A stretch of DNA of 64,000 bases from Scortum barcoo (taxonomy: Eukaryota > Chordata > Actinopteri > Centrarchiformes > Terapontidae): the NCBI GenBank assembly GCA_023238725.1, contig CM041540.1:6901501-6965500 (forward strand), given 5' to 3'. Each line of letters starts with the position of its first letter. Within the stretch, counting starts at the first letter, position 1. The notes under the pieces were generated by a model that searched no databases, had not been told where the DNA came from, and was given only the letters and a program-made list of their open reading frames with translations. A program made the translations under genes and the position numbers. This document shows positions 1 to 13,800 of the stretch, piece after piece.

Positions 1-2855
1 GAGGCTGCCGTCAGCAAGCAAATTCCAGCGTGCTTAGTACATTTACTTATCAGAGTTTGGTGGATATCACTGTTGTACTTCATTATGTAATAACTAAGCC
101 TGTAATCTAAAAGAACCCCAATCCAGACAAGCTTCTGCAGCCTCGGTGAATTCACGCATGCTGGAAAGAAAGCCTGTTCAGTGTGTTTATTCGTCACATT
201 TAAAGGGCAAAAACACAACACATTATAGTAATTTCTCCATCTTACGTTCTCTACAAATTCTCCTCATCCCCGTGTGTGAGAGTGTGTTTTATTTGGTTGA
301 GCATAGCAGCACACACTGTTGGATTTTCCACTTGTAGAGTGACGGATTTAGCGGACTTCAGACCTCGACTTAGTCAACAGCATTGTTTACAGTTCTGGGT
401 CAAGCTGCGTTCAATTGTTTAACCCCATGTCCTGCAGAGCCAAGGGTGTGCAGACGGCTGTTCCTGTTTGCTGTTGATTAAATCAGGCCTGGGAAAGGGT
501 CTCTGATGAAGGAATCCCCAATACATTGTTCTGCTTTTGGTCATTTTACATATATATGCGTCTATATCTTTCAATTGTTCATTTTTCTTGTAGAGCCACT
601 TGATCAGAAAAAAAAAAACATTTAATAGATTTAAGGACTACAAAACAGATGGACAGTACTGATCTTTTAATAAGACAACAAAAGATATCATATAGTCTAA
701 ATGTTATAATCATATTTAGTTGAATTGAAGTTGTATTATCCTCATATTAATATCAAGGTAAAAAGTAATGTGATACCTGATTCTGTCAGTCTCAACCATT
801 ACTTGGTGTCAAAAGAGGAACATGTGGATTACTGAAGTTGTCATTTGTTCAAATGTATTTCATGGTGTGGTGGTCATGGTCATGCTGTTGCCATGTTTAG
901 AGGAGATATTTGTGGCTCGTTCCTCGCGTCCCTGATGTGTTTGGTGAATGAAGTACATGGACAGGTGGTGGAGAAATGCAGAGGGGACAAGTGGATGACA
1001 CTGGGCTGGATAATTGGCTGGATATTTTTTTTTCTTTTGCTATTACACAACAGAAAACTCAAGGCTTTTGTGCTTTATGAATATATATTGGTAGAAGTAG
1101 AGCTGTGCCAATATAGTAGGACTGGTTTCTTTGCAATGACAATAATAATACATCATACATCATCATAATACAATCCTGCAATACAGAAAAGAAAAGAAAG
1201 AAAGAAAGAGAAAGAAAAGAAAAGCTGAAGAAGATCTCTTTCAATGTTCTGTTTTTTTGTGACCACCATTTCAAAGTATTCAGTTAATTGTTAATTAAAG
1301 CAGCACATCCTCGCATTTGAGCTGCTGGAACCAGTAAAATCTATTTCTTTTATCAGTTATAAATATATAATGTAAATATGTCATTTTTACATTTATTGAC
1401 ATTTATTTATGTGTATATGATGTAAATTTATTTTTTATCTAGATTTTGCCTTTACTGTAGATTAAATATGTTATTAAAGAAACTCTTGACTCTTGACTTG
1501 CTAAGCTATTGTGATATTATTGTACTATGTGAGGCATACAAGATGTTCTCCATACACAGTTATGTCTATTATCAAGGCCTTCATTCATGAGGAAGTTGAG
1601 TAAAATTAAACATGTGGTTTTCTCCAGACCGACAACATGTTTGTTGGTCTGTTTGACTGACCTGATTGTAAACTACAAACAGTTAAAGGGAGGATTGTTC
1701 CCCGGCTAACAGTGACCACAATACCACCCACTGTCCATGTCCTGCCCCTGGAGGGCACGGGCCACTGACCATTGACCATCTCTCTCTCTCTCTCTCTCAC
1801 ACACACTCACTCTCTCACACACACTCACTCACACACTCACACTCACACGCTCACACACACACTCACACGCTTACACTCACACACACACACACACACACAC
1901 ACACCAGCCCCCATCCTCTCTGCTGAAAGAAGCCCTGTGTGTTCACGCTTGGAACTAAAATGCTTCTTGTGCGATTAGATCACAAGTGGATTGCTCCAGC
2001 TTAGAGATGGGTGTTTTGACAGATCCTGTTGATGTTTGAATGAGTGTAAAGGGCCATCAGACGAGTACACAGAACAAAAAGTGAGTGTGAGTGAAGGAGA
2101 AACACTTTTGTGTCTTCATTTGGCCCCTTTTTTAAAGTTATCAGTGAAAGGATGGGAGATAAATACAAAGCAATGGCTGTGCAGAAATGAAAAAACAAAC
2201 ATGTATTTAATTTGCATACCATATGCATATGCTGCATTTCATATATTTTAATCTTATTTACATTTCTTCTTTCATCTTGTGTTTCTTGTTTTTTAGTTAT
2301 CAATTTAATTCCAAGTGAAGTTTTCATTATTGAGTAATCCTGTTGTCCATAAAAGGTCAGAAATAGAGAGAAAATCCCATGACAACTTGTGTAAAGGCCA
2401 AAACCTAAAGAGAAGAGAAGAAAAGAAGCTGTAACTGAGGCATTTTTTGGCATTTTTACTTGAAAAAGGACTATCAAAATAGCGTATCTATTTTTATGTC
2501 AGTTGATGAATTGTTCATCTCGATTGTTAAAGTTTTAAAATGTCTAGCTCAGTCCATATCTTGGTTAAAACTCTTAAATAATATTGTTGCTTCTGAGGTG
2601 TGTTTCTGTTGAATGACAGTTCAGTTACTGTATTGTTGTCAGATTTTTTCCATCATCATCATATCTTTATAGCCTTAAGTCAGTCGGGCTCTAGTATGCT
2701 GGTTGTATGTGATGTTTGGTCTGTCAGTTGTGAAAAGTGATGACGGATGATCATTGCAAGTTCACAAATCTTCTCTTAAGTGAATAATCAATGACTTGTT
2801 TTAGCTCTATTCATTTTTCCCTCCTGGAAGCGGTTGCACTTTGCCTAGAGGTGCA
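1..2855. other. Gene-free left flank
   Basis: I see no coding exon with splice sites and a recognisable protein on either strand. The interval is AT-rich with scattered homopolymers. It holds a short GAAA-rich tract near 1186-1225 and a composite TC/CA microsatellite at 1779-1904. It may be upstream intergenic DNA or a first intron of the PACSIN2 transcription unit; the sequence alone does not decide. Confidence 0.5.
1779..1904. repeat. Composite (TC)n/(CA)n microsatellite
   Basis: A run of TC dinucleotides is followed by about 100 bases of interrupted CA repeats containing CACTCA and CACGCT variants. The His/Ser/Thr-rich and Arg/Glu-rich frames across it are products of the repeat, not proteins. 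Confidence 0.9.
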
Positions 2856-2859
2856 ATTG

Positions 2860-3290
2860 AACACGCGCCGGAAAGTCAAATCTGATCTTAAGCGGCCACC
2901 TGAGATGCATTTTAGGCGATCTCTGATGCCCGCAGAGCGTCTCAGCTGGACGTCACTGCGGTCTGAATATATTTGGTTACAAGATACTGGATCTGAACAG
3001 GGGCAGAGAGAGGAGACGCTCCAGGACGAATGGAGGAGGGAGGAAGAGGATGGAGGAGAGGAATAAAGAGAGACTCTTTGTGGGGCTGCTTGAGTTTGAA
3101 ATGATGGACATGAGGAGAGAAGGGGGGGGGGGAGGACGAACAGAGGGCCGACTGTCGTACCCGTCTGAAGGAAACGGAAGCAGCCCGCTGTGCGCTTCTT
3201 GACAGTTTCTTTTTCTCCGTCTGAATCACACACTCAGAGACACACAAATATAGTTTTGCTGTGTGCCACTAGCGACCGCTGTGGTTTCAG
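2860..3290 (+). promoter_or_regulatory. Candidate CpG-rich 5' region of PACSIN2
   Basis: CpG dinucleotides are clearly denser here than in the surrounding AT-rich DNA, for example around 2863-2960 and 3150-3200. An ACGTCA CRE-like core occurs near 2950 and a 12-base G run begins near 3121. It lies about 1.3 kb upstream of the first coding exon of PACSIN2, whose start codon sits in an internal exon, so a separate non-coding first exon must exist somewhere upstream. No transcription start can be pointed to; this is an inference from base composition and position. Confidence 0.3.
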
Positions 3291-3945
3291 TTTGTCTTGT
3301 GTTGAGGGTATTGAGGTTTTTAGAAATAGATGAAAACGCCCACCTGCTGCCTAAATGCTCAAACCAGATCACATAACTTTCCCTTCCCCTCCCCCTCCAT
3401 GTCTCTCTGTACCAGTTCTCTAAACAATTTCTTCTTTCCCGTACCATATTGACGTTCTTATCTGTGTCAATCTACACCTGTTGTCTCTGAGAAAGAAAAA
3501 AATGTTGATCATCAGCTGCTGGTTTCAGTGTGTAACAGACTGAGAAGAAGACGTGTTTCCCTTCCTGTTCACGGTATATATTTAATATCTCCGCTGTCTC
3601 TACTGTTTGCTCCTCCCATGCTGTATATGGGGAGGTTATCCTTTAAAAAAAAAAAAATACATGTTGACAAGGTGTGTTATTTATTTCAGCAAAAATTCTT
3701 TTTTTTTTCACTAAAGTTTCAAAGAAGTAAAAGAAATATTGCCCTGTTGTACAGCTAGAAAAAAACACAACAGATAACACACAATTTTTTATCAGTCGGT
3801 TAATTAAAATTATATCACAGAAGACTGCACTTCCTTTGCCAAAATTGTGTTTTCATCACAACCATGATGGTGATGAAGGACAGTGGATTAAAGGATGAAA
3901 CATAAAAACTCCTGTAGTCACCACTTATAGCCGTGTATTGAAAGT

Positions 3946-4200
3946 AGGGCGGCACCTAATGATTATTTTTGTCATAGATTACTTGTTTTGTCTATAAAAT
4001 AGTAAAAAATAGTGAAAAATGCTTGTTATACTTTCCTGCAGACCAATTTCCTGCAGTCACGTCCTCCAATAACAAAGCATCATATCCTGCAAATAAACTG
4101 CAAATATTTGGCCGGTTTGCATAGAAAGTGACTAAAACACTTGTTGGATTGTTAAGGTATTTGCTAATTAATTTTCTCCTGGTAGACTAATAAATTATGT
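3946..4200 (+). repeat. Dispersed teleost repeat copy (ATTAATCGATTA family)
   Basis: This is a degraded copy of a dispersed element seen at least seven times in the window. The left part reads like the family's start (GGGC-GCA-CTAATGATTATTTTTGTCATAGATTA), followed by the 'TATAAAATAGTAAAAAATAGTGAAAAATG' type interior with losses, and it ends in TA-rich 'CTAATAAATTA'. It is non-coding. I know the family as very common in fish genomes, probably a short DNA transposon, but do not recall its database name. Confidence 0.5.
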
Positions 4201-4589
4201 ACTAATTAAAGGCTACATAGTTTTAAGAAAATGGAGTAGAAAATGGCTGTATTACATTACTGGGCTACCTTTTGTGTCAGTGTTGTTTTGTAAGACTGCA
4301 GTCATGAAATGTTTATGAAATATTTTGGCTTGATAAATTATTAATGAATATGTATAATATAAATATAAATAGTTGATTAATGTTCTCTCTATGAAACAAA
4401 AGCTGAACTGGACGGTCATAATATGATATGAACTTCTTTTTAGTTTCTATCACTAAAGAAACTTCTGTTTGTAGTGTTTGGCTTTCATTGGGAGTGAGCT
4501 AAGAGTGTGTCTTAATCACATTCATTCATTGTCTGGTTTTGTGTGTTTTTCCAGGCCCTCCACACTGAGTGTACGTCAGGGCAGCAGCA

Positions 4590-7500
4590 ATGTCAGGCTC
4601 CTACGATGACTCCATGATCGATGTCTCCAGTGACAGCTTCTGGGAGGTGAGGCACACGAAATCCTTTAAGCCACCTACCCTTAAATCCAGGATCACAAGT
4701 CTTCCATAGTGAATTTTTGTTGATGGAAACTCCTGTTGAGATGTTTACGCCTCAGCTGCAACTGATGAAATAAGTAGAATAAATCCAGCAAATACAACAA
4801 CTTTACTGTGACATTTTGACACATTTTTGATCTCCTTTTCAACTATCTGTTTCCTGTTTGTAGGTTGGTAACTACAAACGAACGGTGAAACGGGTAGACG
4901 ATGGCAACCGACTCTGTAATGACCTGATGAACTGTATTCATGAGCGGGCACGCATTGAAAAGGCCTACGCTCAGCAGCTTACAGAATGGGGGAAGCGCTG
5001 GCGACAACTCATAGAAAAAGGTAGAAAAATAACAAAAATAACAATCCTCAAAAGCCTGACTTTCACAGATGCTGACGGGTAAATAACTGTGTCCTCAGGC
5101 CCTCAGTATGGTACGTTGGAGCGGGCGTGGTCCGCTCTGTGCACAGAGGCGGAGAAGGTGAGCGAGCTCCATATGGAGGTGAAGGCGGCGCTGATGGGAG
5201 AAGACTACGAGAAGCTGAAGAACTGGCAGCGGGATGCCTACCACAAACAGATGATCGGTGGCTTCAAGGAGACTAAAGAGGCCGACGACGGCTTCCGCAA
5301 GGCTCAGAAACCCTGGGCCAAGAAACTCAAAGAGGTGTGGAGGTCAAGCTTTTACTTGCATGCTAAAATAGTATAATGTGCTATAAACTATAAACAGACA
5401 AGCAGTCACAAGCAAGTCTCACAGCCGTAGCTATCAATTTCACCCTTTAGTTCACATGATAACAAATTACTGACTCACTATTGTTTTCCCTCCATGACTA
5501 CCTGCTTACCAAATAACAGCAGAGCAGAGCCACAGTTGCAACATCTTGAATGCGACACAGCCAAACACGAGCCAAGGCGGCAGTGACTGTATCCTGTAGG
5601 TCTTTGACTGTCAGTAAAAAAAAGGAAGGAAACACAGAAGGCTTGTAGGTAGACTGGCACCTCTTAGTTCAAAATCAGGTCAATACATTTCCTACTATTG
5701 CTTTCATTTTAGCAGCCTGTTTACTCGACAGCACTCGCATTCCTTTCTGTTTCTGTATACAAGAGCGGGCACATGCGAGTGTTTGCATGCTCGGAAGTCA
5801 CTGGATGTTTTGCAACCTCCAGGCTCCTTGCCCCCATTTCCTGTGTGTGCGATGTCACCGGGGGGAGGGGCGGTGACATCCTGGGCCTGTCATTGAGCAG
5901 GGACAGAACAATACAGTTTTAGTTGTAGCCATAGTGATTTATTGATTGACCAGACAGACAGGGACAAGTGGAAGAGGGCAGGGAGGAAATGAGGCTAATT
6001 AACTGGTCTAGAAATGAGTAGCTGACATGGGTGATGTGGGCAGTGTGTTAATAGTAGACACATACATGCTAAACTAGGTACAGTATTAGTGGTTTAGTGG
6101 GTTGACACACCAATAGAGGAGCACTCAGCTACCTCTTATATCAAATTAAGGGAGGAGGACGAGCTGCTGTCCTTGTGCTCTTACAGTGTCCTCTACTTGT
6201 GACCTCATGGTTTGTTCAATAGGGACATGGCTGCTCTGATTACACAAGGCATGGCCCGAGATGCTCGTCAAATAGAACCATCATGGATTAATTTGCTTCC
6301 TCTATTCTTATCAGTTGTTTAAACATAAATAAAGTGAATGCAGAGTGGTCGGTTCCTGTTGTCATATATGCATCATTTATCAAACTTATCAGGCCTCAGT
6401 TTTTTCATGTTTCCTCACATTGAAGCGTCGCCCAGATTATTCACTCACTCCACCGTCCATGTGTCTGGGGCCTTAAAGTTTCTCCAAGTAGGAAATTCTA
6501 ATGATTCTAAAAATGACAAATGACACAGATTTAGTCAGGCACAGGAGTGAACATGTTATCAGCCTTATTAACACAGAAAAAATCAGATCAAGTTTCCTCG
6601 AAGATCATCTCCAAAATTAGGCAGCATCATGTAGGCAGATTTTGGGAAAAGGTTGTTATGTTTAGGATGATCTCATTAAAAGATGTTGTTATTGGATTAA
6701 AACTGGAATACTTTTAGTGACCGACTTGTCAATTTTCAAACAGCTTAATTCAAAAAAGGTTGTAACTTGTGCTTAAAACCCTCAGTTAGACACCGTTTTT
6801 TGATTGTTCCAGGTAATTTGCGCTAAATTACCTTCAAAGAGTGGTGCTGTTGCCTCTGTTTTATTTTATCGGCTGAATCCACAGGTGGAGACGATGAAAA
6901 AGTCTTACCACTCTGCCTGTAAAGAGGAGAAGCTGGCAGCCAGCAGGGAGACCAACAGCAAGTTGGAGAGCAACAATAACCCTGACGCCCAAAAGAAGCT
7001 CCAGGAAAAGGTGGAGAAGTGTCAGCAGGAGGTGCAGAAGGTAAGGCTTCCTCTGGAAAAATAGTGTATGATTGTATTCTCTTTTGAGAGTGAAATATGC
7101 TGTGACCCCACTGGAGGTCAAATATTTGAATATTTTGTCATACTAGGTATAAATCCTTATAGTAAAATGTACACCAACATATTAAAGGCCTTAGTTGGGC
7201 TGCCTTAAAATCGCTGTCTTTTCAGAACTTGAAATGTGAATCCAGTCCATATGGATCTGGATAATAATTTGTCCCATTCCCAAAACTAAGGTATAAAATC
7301 AATAATAAGACTGAAACATAGTATTAATATCTGCCAGAACTTTCTTATTGAGAGGTTCATAATAAAGTCCTGCTAACTTTGCTAAATCTTTGTGTGTATG
7401 TATACGCAAGACAGATTTTTCACCTATAGGGTGGATTGTAATTGAAACTTGTGTCTTTACATTTAATTTATTATAGTCTACTAGAAATCACATCACCGGT

Positions 7501-10500
7501 GGTAGAGACTGGGCTGTTTAGATCCAAGAACATCATCAGGGTTTCATGCTTTTTGATGTGTTTTAGTCAACACTACATTCCTCCCTTTCTGGCAGACTAA
7601 AGAACGCTACGAGAAATCCTTGGAAGAACTTGACAAGTTGACCCCTCAGTACATGGAGAACATGGAGCAGGTGTTTGAGCAGTGGCAGCAGTTTGAAGAC
7701 AAACGTATCCTCTTCTTCAAAGAGCTGCTGATGGAGGTCAAACAGCACTTGGACCTCTCAACTAATCACAGGTAACACACAGAACAGGCCATCTCATGAC
7801 CAAGTACATAAACGTAGCTGATGAATAGTGTTGTGAGAGGTGCTTGAGATTCCAGGCAGTAAAGTAACGTACAATATCGTCTCCAAAGATTCCAGACAAT
7901 CTACCACACGCTGGGAGACACAATCTCTGCTACTGATGCTGAAGAGGACCTGAAATGGTTCCGGTCCAACCAAGGCCCCGGCATGCCAATGAACTGGCCA
8001 CAGTTTGAGGTACTACACCCTCGATTTAGGTTAATGAAATACAAGGAAGGCTAAATGTTTAATAGAGGAGGGACGGAGTAGAACCATCCAGAGAGGCTTT
8101 CAATAGGTACTCAGAAAGTCACAGACCCACAAACAGACACACATTAGGTCATGGTGCCTCACTCTATGTAAGTCCTGAGGAAGTCCTTTATTATTTAGTG
8201 AGGTAATTGTGAATGAATTCCCATCCTTACTTGTCTTGAAGTGCTAGTAACTCCTCCTAAAGACCACTGGTGCTCTCCCAGGCCCAACTGTGAGAAGAAC
8301 CAGTCAAGATGACAGCGGAAATGAACCAATAAGTTGTGCCGAAAAATGCTTAAATAAAAAAAAATGTCAAGGGCAGCACTGCTATAGTTTTTTGCAATAT
8401 TATACATAGCTCAAAGAGGACTTATAGTCCAGTCTCATTTTTGTCATTGAAGGATGCTGTTTGGCAGCAGTGGTGGAAGTAAATCTTTCCTCAGCAGCCA
8501 GAGAGGCAGTGAGAGGGATGTAGTTTATGTCATTCCCAACAGGAGGTAAAATGAGAAAGTAGGGAAGGGGAAGGCAAATAAAAGCTGCATGCGCTTGCAC
8601 TGCCACAATTTATAGCGCTGTTGAGTGCTCCTGCAGGCGTTGCTGTTCCAGAGGGGCGCCTTCGTCCACTTCGGTCATCACCAGGCTGTTTTTGTTTCTG
8701 GGTACCGCTTGGTTTTTGGAAGGCATTTTAGGAGAGAGATAAATCTTTTCTCTGACAAGATACACACACACACACACACCACAAAAGAGCCAGACAAACC
8801 TGTAAGACAGCTCTAACAGGTTAAATGTCCAAAATAAACTTGAATGAATAATGAACTAAATGTTCAGTGCAGCATTGCAGCTCCTGTGATAATTATTCTG
8901 CAAGTTACTGGCACTTTAGTGCATATAGGTTTTTGTAGTAGTCGTCCTGAGAATAATTTCCTGGTGTAAGTCTTTGCTGCATTCATAAACTAACATTTCT
9001 GCATCTTGCAGTGTTTGCTCTATGGTTTAAGGATTAGACTGTGTTGTCCACATTAACCCTGTTCCACACCTGCTTCCCTTTTCCCATGTCTGACAGAATT
9101 TGGACTGGCCCCATCCTCGCTCCTTTAAGAGAAGGTCCATTGTAGTGAGTTCTGCATGGGAGGGCTGTTCTTTTCTACAACGGCCATGGCCATGAAAATC
9201 TTTCTTTCCAACAACACTCTAACTCATTACTGCTTCCATTTGTGTGTGTGTGTTTCTGTTTGAGGTGGTTGTGTTTGTATCTTATATTCCAGCTTCAAAG
9301 ACTATTAATGAGTTGCACGTGGTACATGCAAACACCACATGGCTGTCCACGTCACTGTCCCTGCAATAGTATGTTCATGTGTGACATACCACGACAGGAT
9401 TTTTCCTGGATATCAGGATTTATAGAAAGGCTCTATATGACTGTACCACAGCTCTGGTTCTCTCTTCTTTCCGACCTTTGAGCTCTGACCCCTCGGTGGC
9501 CTCTCCATCCATGTGAATCCTACAGTCTGTCACATGATGCCACCATGACCCGGCAATGTCAGAGAGTCTCAAGAGGTCACATGCCAGACTGGAAGACCTT
9601 TTGATCCTTAAATGTTTGAGAGGCCTAATAAATCAGAACGGTCAGACAAGCTTTCTGGAAACCTCTGAGGTCACTTACTAGTAGTGTAATATATCATTCA
9701 TTTGAAAGGAGGGGACTTTTCAACTGCTGTCTGGGTTAATGTAATTTATTTGAGTCACTTAGTTCCAACACAAGATTGACATCATGTTTCCGTGTTAAAA
9801 TAGAAATTTCCAGTACACTTAAAATGAGTGAATCATGGTGAATGTAGGTCTGGTTCACCAAAAATAAAGTCCAGGAGTCAAAGCAGTCAAGTATGAACAA
9901 AATGAAAAAATATGCATACACAAAAACCTCATCATTTTTCTATAACTCTGCTGTCTCTGGACCGTCTCTGTTTTGATCCGCTCTCGCTGTCAGCCTCTGG
10001 TCGAGGTGAGAGTCCTTGGTGCTGTTTTTCTTTCCAACAGGTGATGGATGCTGTACATGGTTGTGTCTGTCATTCTGTCAGGCTAACGCTGTACAATATA
10101 AACACACGTGCATGCACAGTCAGTGTCACGGCCCGAGAAATGTTTTCTGAACTGTGTTGTTGAAGTGTGTGTATATTGTCGTGTCGTGCCTGTGACCTGT
10201 TCTCCCACTACTACGTTTTGAACGAAGCTCAGCCTCTCAGTTGCAGTTGTAGACGTTATACTTGACTCCGACGTGTTTCTGTGTGTGTCCAACCAGGACT
10301 GGTCCATAGACCTGAACCGGACCCTCAGCAGACGGGAAAAGAAGAAGCCGTCGGAGGGCGTCACTCTGACAGGCATCAGTCAAACCGGGTCGGACCAGCC
10401 TGTGCAGCCTGCCAAGACCAGCAGCAGGTAGATACCCGATCGCTGATTGACTCGCTTCATTTGCTGTCATTAACAAACACACAGAAAACTGAGCATCTGG

Positions 10501-10782
10501 TCACACACACACTTACTCTCTGTCCAAACTCCCCACATCAGAGATAATCCAAAGTGCTGCACATGGCGTCTTCCTCTGAAAGAATGCTTGTGAAAAAGAA
10601 TTGCATAAGGGATGTTCTGGGAGTGACGTGTAGTTGTACCACTGTCACCATGGTAACGGCAAACATTTAGTCAAAGTCTGTTGGGAAAGAATTCATCCCT
10701 GCGAGACTGGAGTCCGCTGGTACATAGTTGAAACCGAGCCAAAAAGTAATGTGGAAATATTACTCATACAGACTCACACACA

Positions 10783-10858
<76 letters not shown>

Positions 10859-13800
10859 GACCTTCGTAGCATGAATATTGGTTTTGAGAAGTTCAATGAC
10901 GCCGGATTAGTGTTCAAATCAAACACCTGCACCTGGACTCAGCAAGTTTTTGATTAAGAAAAAATAGAACTAAAAGAAACTTTGGCTCAATAAAAAAGTT
11001 TTTATGACAGGAAAAGGGCATATCATTCAGACTTATTTGATATTTAAGCAAAATGTTAGCAACAAAAGCCTGGTTGTCCTCTAGTTTATAATAATTGATT
11101 AAACCCTCTGATGATCTAAGAACGTATAATGGACATATAATTTGACTGCTCTGTCAACCTTTAGAGCCACTTCATGTTCGATTGGCAGCTTTTATTAACA
11201 CGATGTAGTCATTCCAAGATAAGATAAGAAGTTAATCGTCCCTGCAGAGAGATGTGTCTTTGGTGTTGTGGCAACAGCAGCGACGACATAGCAGCAGTTC
11301 ATGGAAACAAACAGCTGCTGAAGATAAATACATCTTGTGCGCCCGTCATCACGACAAAAAGGCACATCTTACCATCCGTGTGTGTGAAGTGTTGCTGGAA
11401 AACGCTCAGGTTTTTCGGTTAGCTCTGATTATCTTGTTCTCTGTCTGGGCTGTTTTTAAAAAGATACTTGGCCTTAAGTCTTCACATTCCTTCTCAGCTC
11501 CGTGATGAGGTTTCCCTTATATCAGTGCGCCAAATTACAATGGTGTGTAGAGGAGTTAACGAAGGGAATGTCAGGTACGGGAAGCATTTGACCTCTGAAC
11601 TTGGGAAAGTTGTCAGCCTCTCCCCCGACCAGCATTTACAGAACATTGTTTTCCTGTAATTTCCTTCATCTGTGGGCGTGACTGGTGGGTTTTGTCTGTG
11701 CTCAAGGTAAATCTATCTTTTTACAGCCACAGAGCACTGACTCAGGGTCACAACCACTTCACTGTGAAGGCTGGTGACTTATCTTGATCATAGCTTTTTT
11801 TATCAGCCCTGATTCATGTCAACGTATACTTACCCTTTTTGATTTTTTCCCCCCCCTGCTTGTTGCCTGAAATGGGTGAACATGGTTTTAACACCCACTG
11901 GATAAGAGAGTAACTCTTTGAATACTTCACAGTTTTAAAGTCAGTTTTGTTTGTTGACTGGAACCATTCAAAGTTACATTGTGCCCGACTCCCAAAGGAG
12001 CTGTGTTTGGTGTGATAACTCCTCGGGCTCAGCTCAGAGTGCATGGCATGACTGTGCAAACAAAGGCGTTCACATTTCTACGCTTCTCACCCTCAAAGGC
12101 CAACTAATAGCTACTGCCGTTCATGGTCCAATAATTGAGTAAACAGGGAGCAGAAACCCTGTGTTTCCTCTGATACAGGTGGAGCGCAAGTGCAAGTCCT
12201 TGATGCGGAAAGTGACAATAGTAGGAAGTAAACTGCCCTCACTCAAGTCCGAACAAGTCAAATTGCTGTCGTGGTGTCTTTTCTTTGTGTTTAGTCTAAA
12301 ACACAGTTGTTTTGTTCACTGTTGTGCTGCCTTGTTGGCACTACTCATGTTTATTACATAGAAATACAATAATTACTGTTAAATTCTTAGTTATTTTTGT
12401 AGTAAGGGGTCCTTGACAGGCTTAAAAAGCAGACTTCTCATTACTAACCATCAATTTTGCAAGCTGAAATTAACAGTGGCAGATTGTATTCTTAAATACT
12501 CACCTGATGGCTACGCAATCAGATGATATAAAGCTGAAAGACTTGAGATAAAGCTGCGTATGCTTCGGAAAAAGATCCTCACCAACTGATTAGTCCTAGT
12601 ATTATACGAAGGATAAGAAAAAATATATTCAGATCAAAATCAAGATGTATGTTTTATTGTTGAAACACAAACATAGGATTTCAGTCTAATGCTAAATACA
12701 AGAGAAAATGTTTTTTTGTTTTTTTTGTTTTTTTATGATGACAAACCAATATGAGTGCAAACCATTAAATCCAATAAACAGCAGGACAGTGTTGCTAAAG
12801 TTACCTGGCAGTGTGACAAATCTAAGGACAAGCTTTGAAGGATTTAACACACAATCACAGGAATTTATCTGCTTCGTAACACACGTGTTATGATATGACC
12901 AGAATATGAACATATGAGTGGGTAAATATATACGTTTAATAAGTTAAATGATAAGTTTAATCAAAAAACGTATTAATAATATAGCACTTTTCATAACAAG
13001 GTGCTACACATAAAAAACAGCATGTTAACCATCACCTCTGCCCGGCTTCATCAGTCTTTTCCACAGGTCATGTCAGTCACAGGTGTGTCTTTATATATGT
13101 GTGTGCATGTCAACAACCCATCTCTTAATTGTGTCCCATGTTGTCAGCCTGACTGTGCCCACTAAAACACCGCCAGTGGGCTCAAACCCGTTTGAAGACG
13201 AGGAGGAGGAGGAGGAGGAAGAGATGGCCGTGGAGCAGCAAACCACAGTCAACCACATCAGTGTGAATAAAGAGGAAATAAAAACGTTGGTGAACAGGAG
13301 AAAAACACTCCACCCACCCACAACTTCCTCGCTTTTTATGTTTTCTATCTTTCTTTCCCCCCCTTCCGCGGGTTGTCGCCGCGCCGCGTCTCTCGCCATT
13401 TCTTCATCTTCGTTTGCTCCCTTCTTCTTTGTAACCCTCTTTTCTCCCTCAGGTGGCAGGTTGTTGTTGTTTTTGCTCTGCATGGTCACTGGAATGGCAT
13501 CGCACACACAGTCAATGTGTGTCTGTCCTTCAGTTCCTAACAGTGCCATGTCTGGCAGAACATTAAATGTCATGCGCATTGAGGGCGCATGTCTCTGCTG
13601 TGGGAAATCCAATCAAAGTCTTGCAGTCAGATCTAAACATTGACATGCTTACTGTATACACACTGGTTGTTTATTGGCTGTATAACATCAAAACAAGCAT
13701 ATGGACAAATACAAATGCATAAAATAACAATTAAAATACAAAAATTAAACCATCAAACTGCATAAATTAATTCAAATATTCACTGAATTGCAGAAAAAGC

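Larger units (their letters stand above)
10428..13147 (+). other. PACSIN2 intron with long microsatellite and LINE-like tail
   Basis: A 2.7-kb intron. It contains the (AC)n run at about 10785-10855 and a minus-strand retroelement-like tail near 11217-11253, both listed separately. The remainder is AT-rich with no recognisable exon. A T-rich tract near 12708-12735 is simple sequence. Confidence 0.6.

Noticed and set aside
1772..1978. His/Thr/Ser-repeat open frame
   Set aside because: Translation of a CA/TC microsatellite.
2001..2477. 158-codon minus-strand open frame
   Set aside because: Low complexity and hydrophobic, no splice sites or recognisable family, AT-rich surroundings; consistent with chance.
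2811..3233. 140-codon minus-strand Ser/Pro-rich open frame
   Set aside because: It is the complement of a purine-rich, CpG-richer tract (GGAGGA runs); the Ser/Pro bias is explained by base composition.
9095..9144. Possible extra PACSIN2 exon starting AATTTGGACTGG
   Set aside because: It resembles the true exon start at 10297 (GACTGG) but reads to an early stop, breaks the conserved PQFEDWS join and has no convincing donor in frame.
13091..13612. 173-codon minus-strand frame with a serine run
   Set aside because: Antisense to the glutamate-run exon of PACSIN2; no homology and no splice support.
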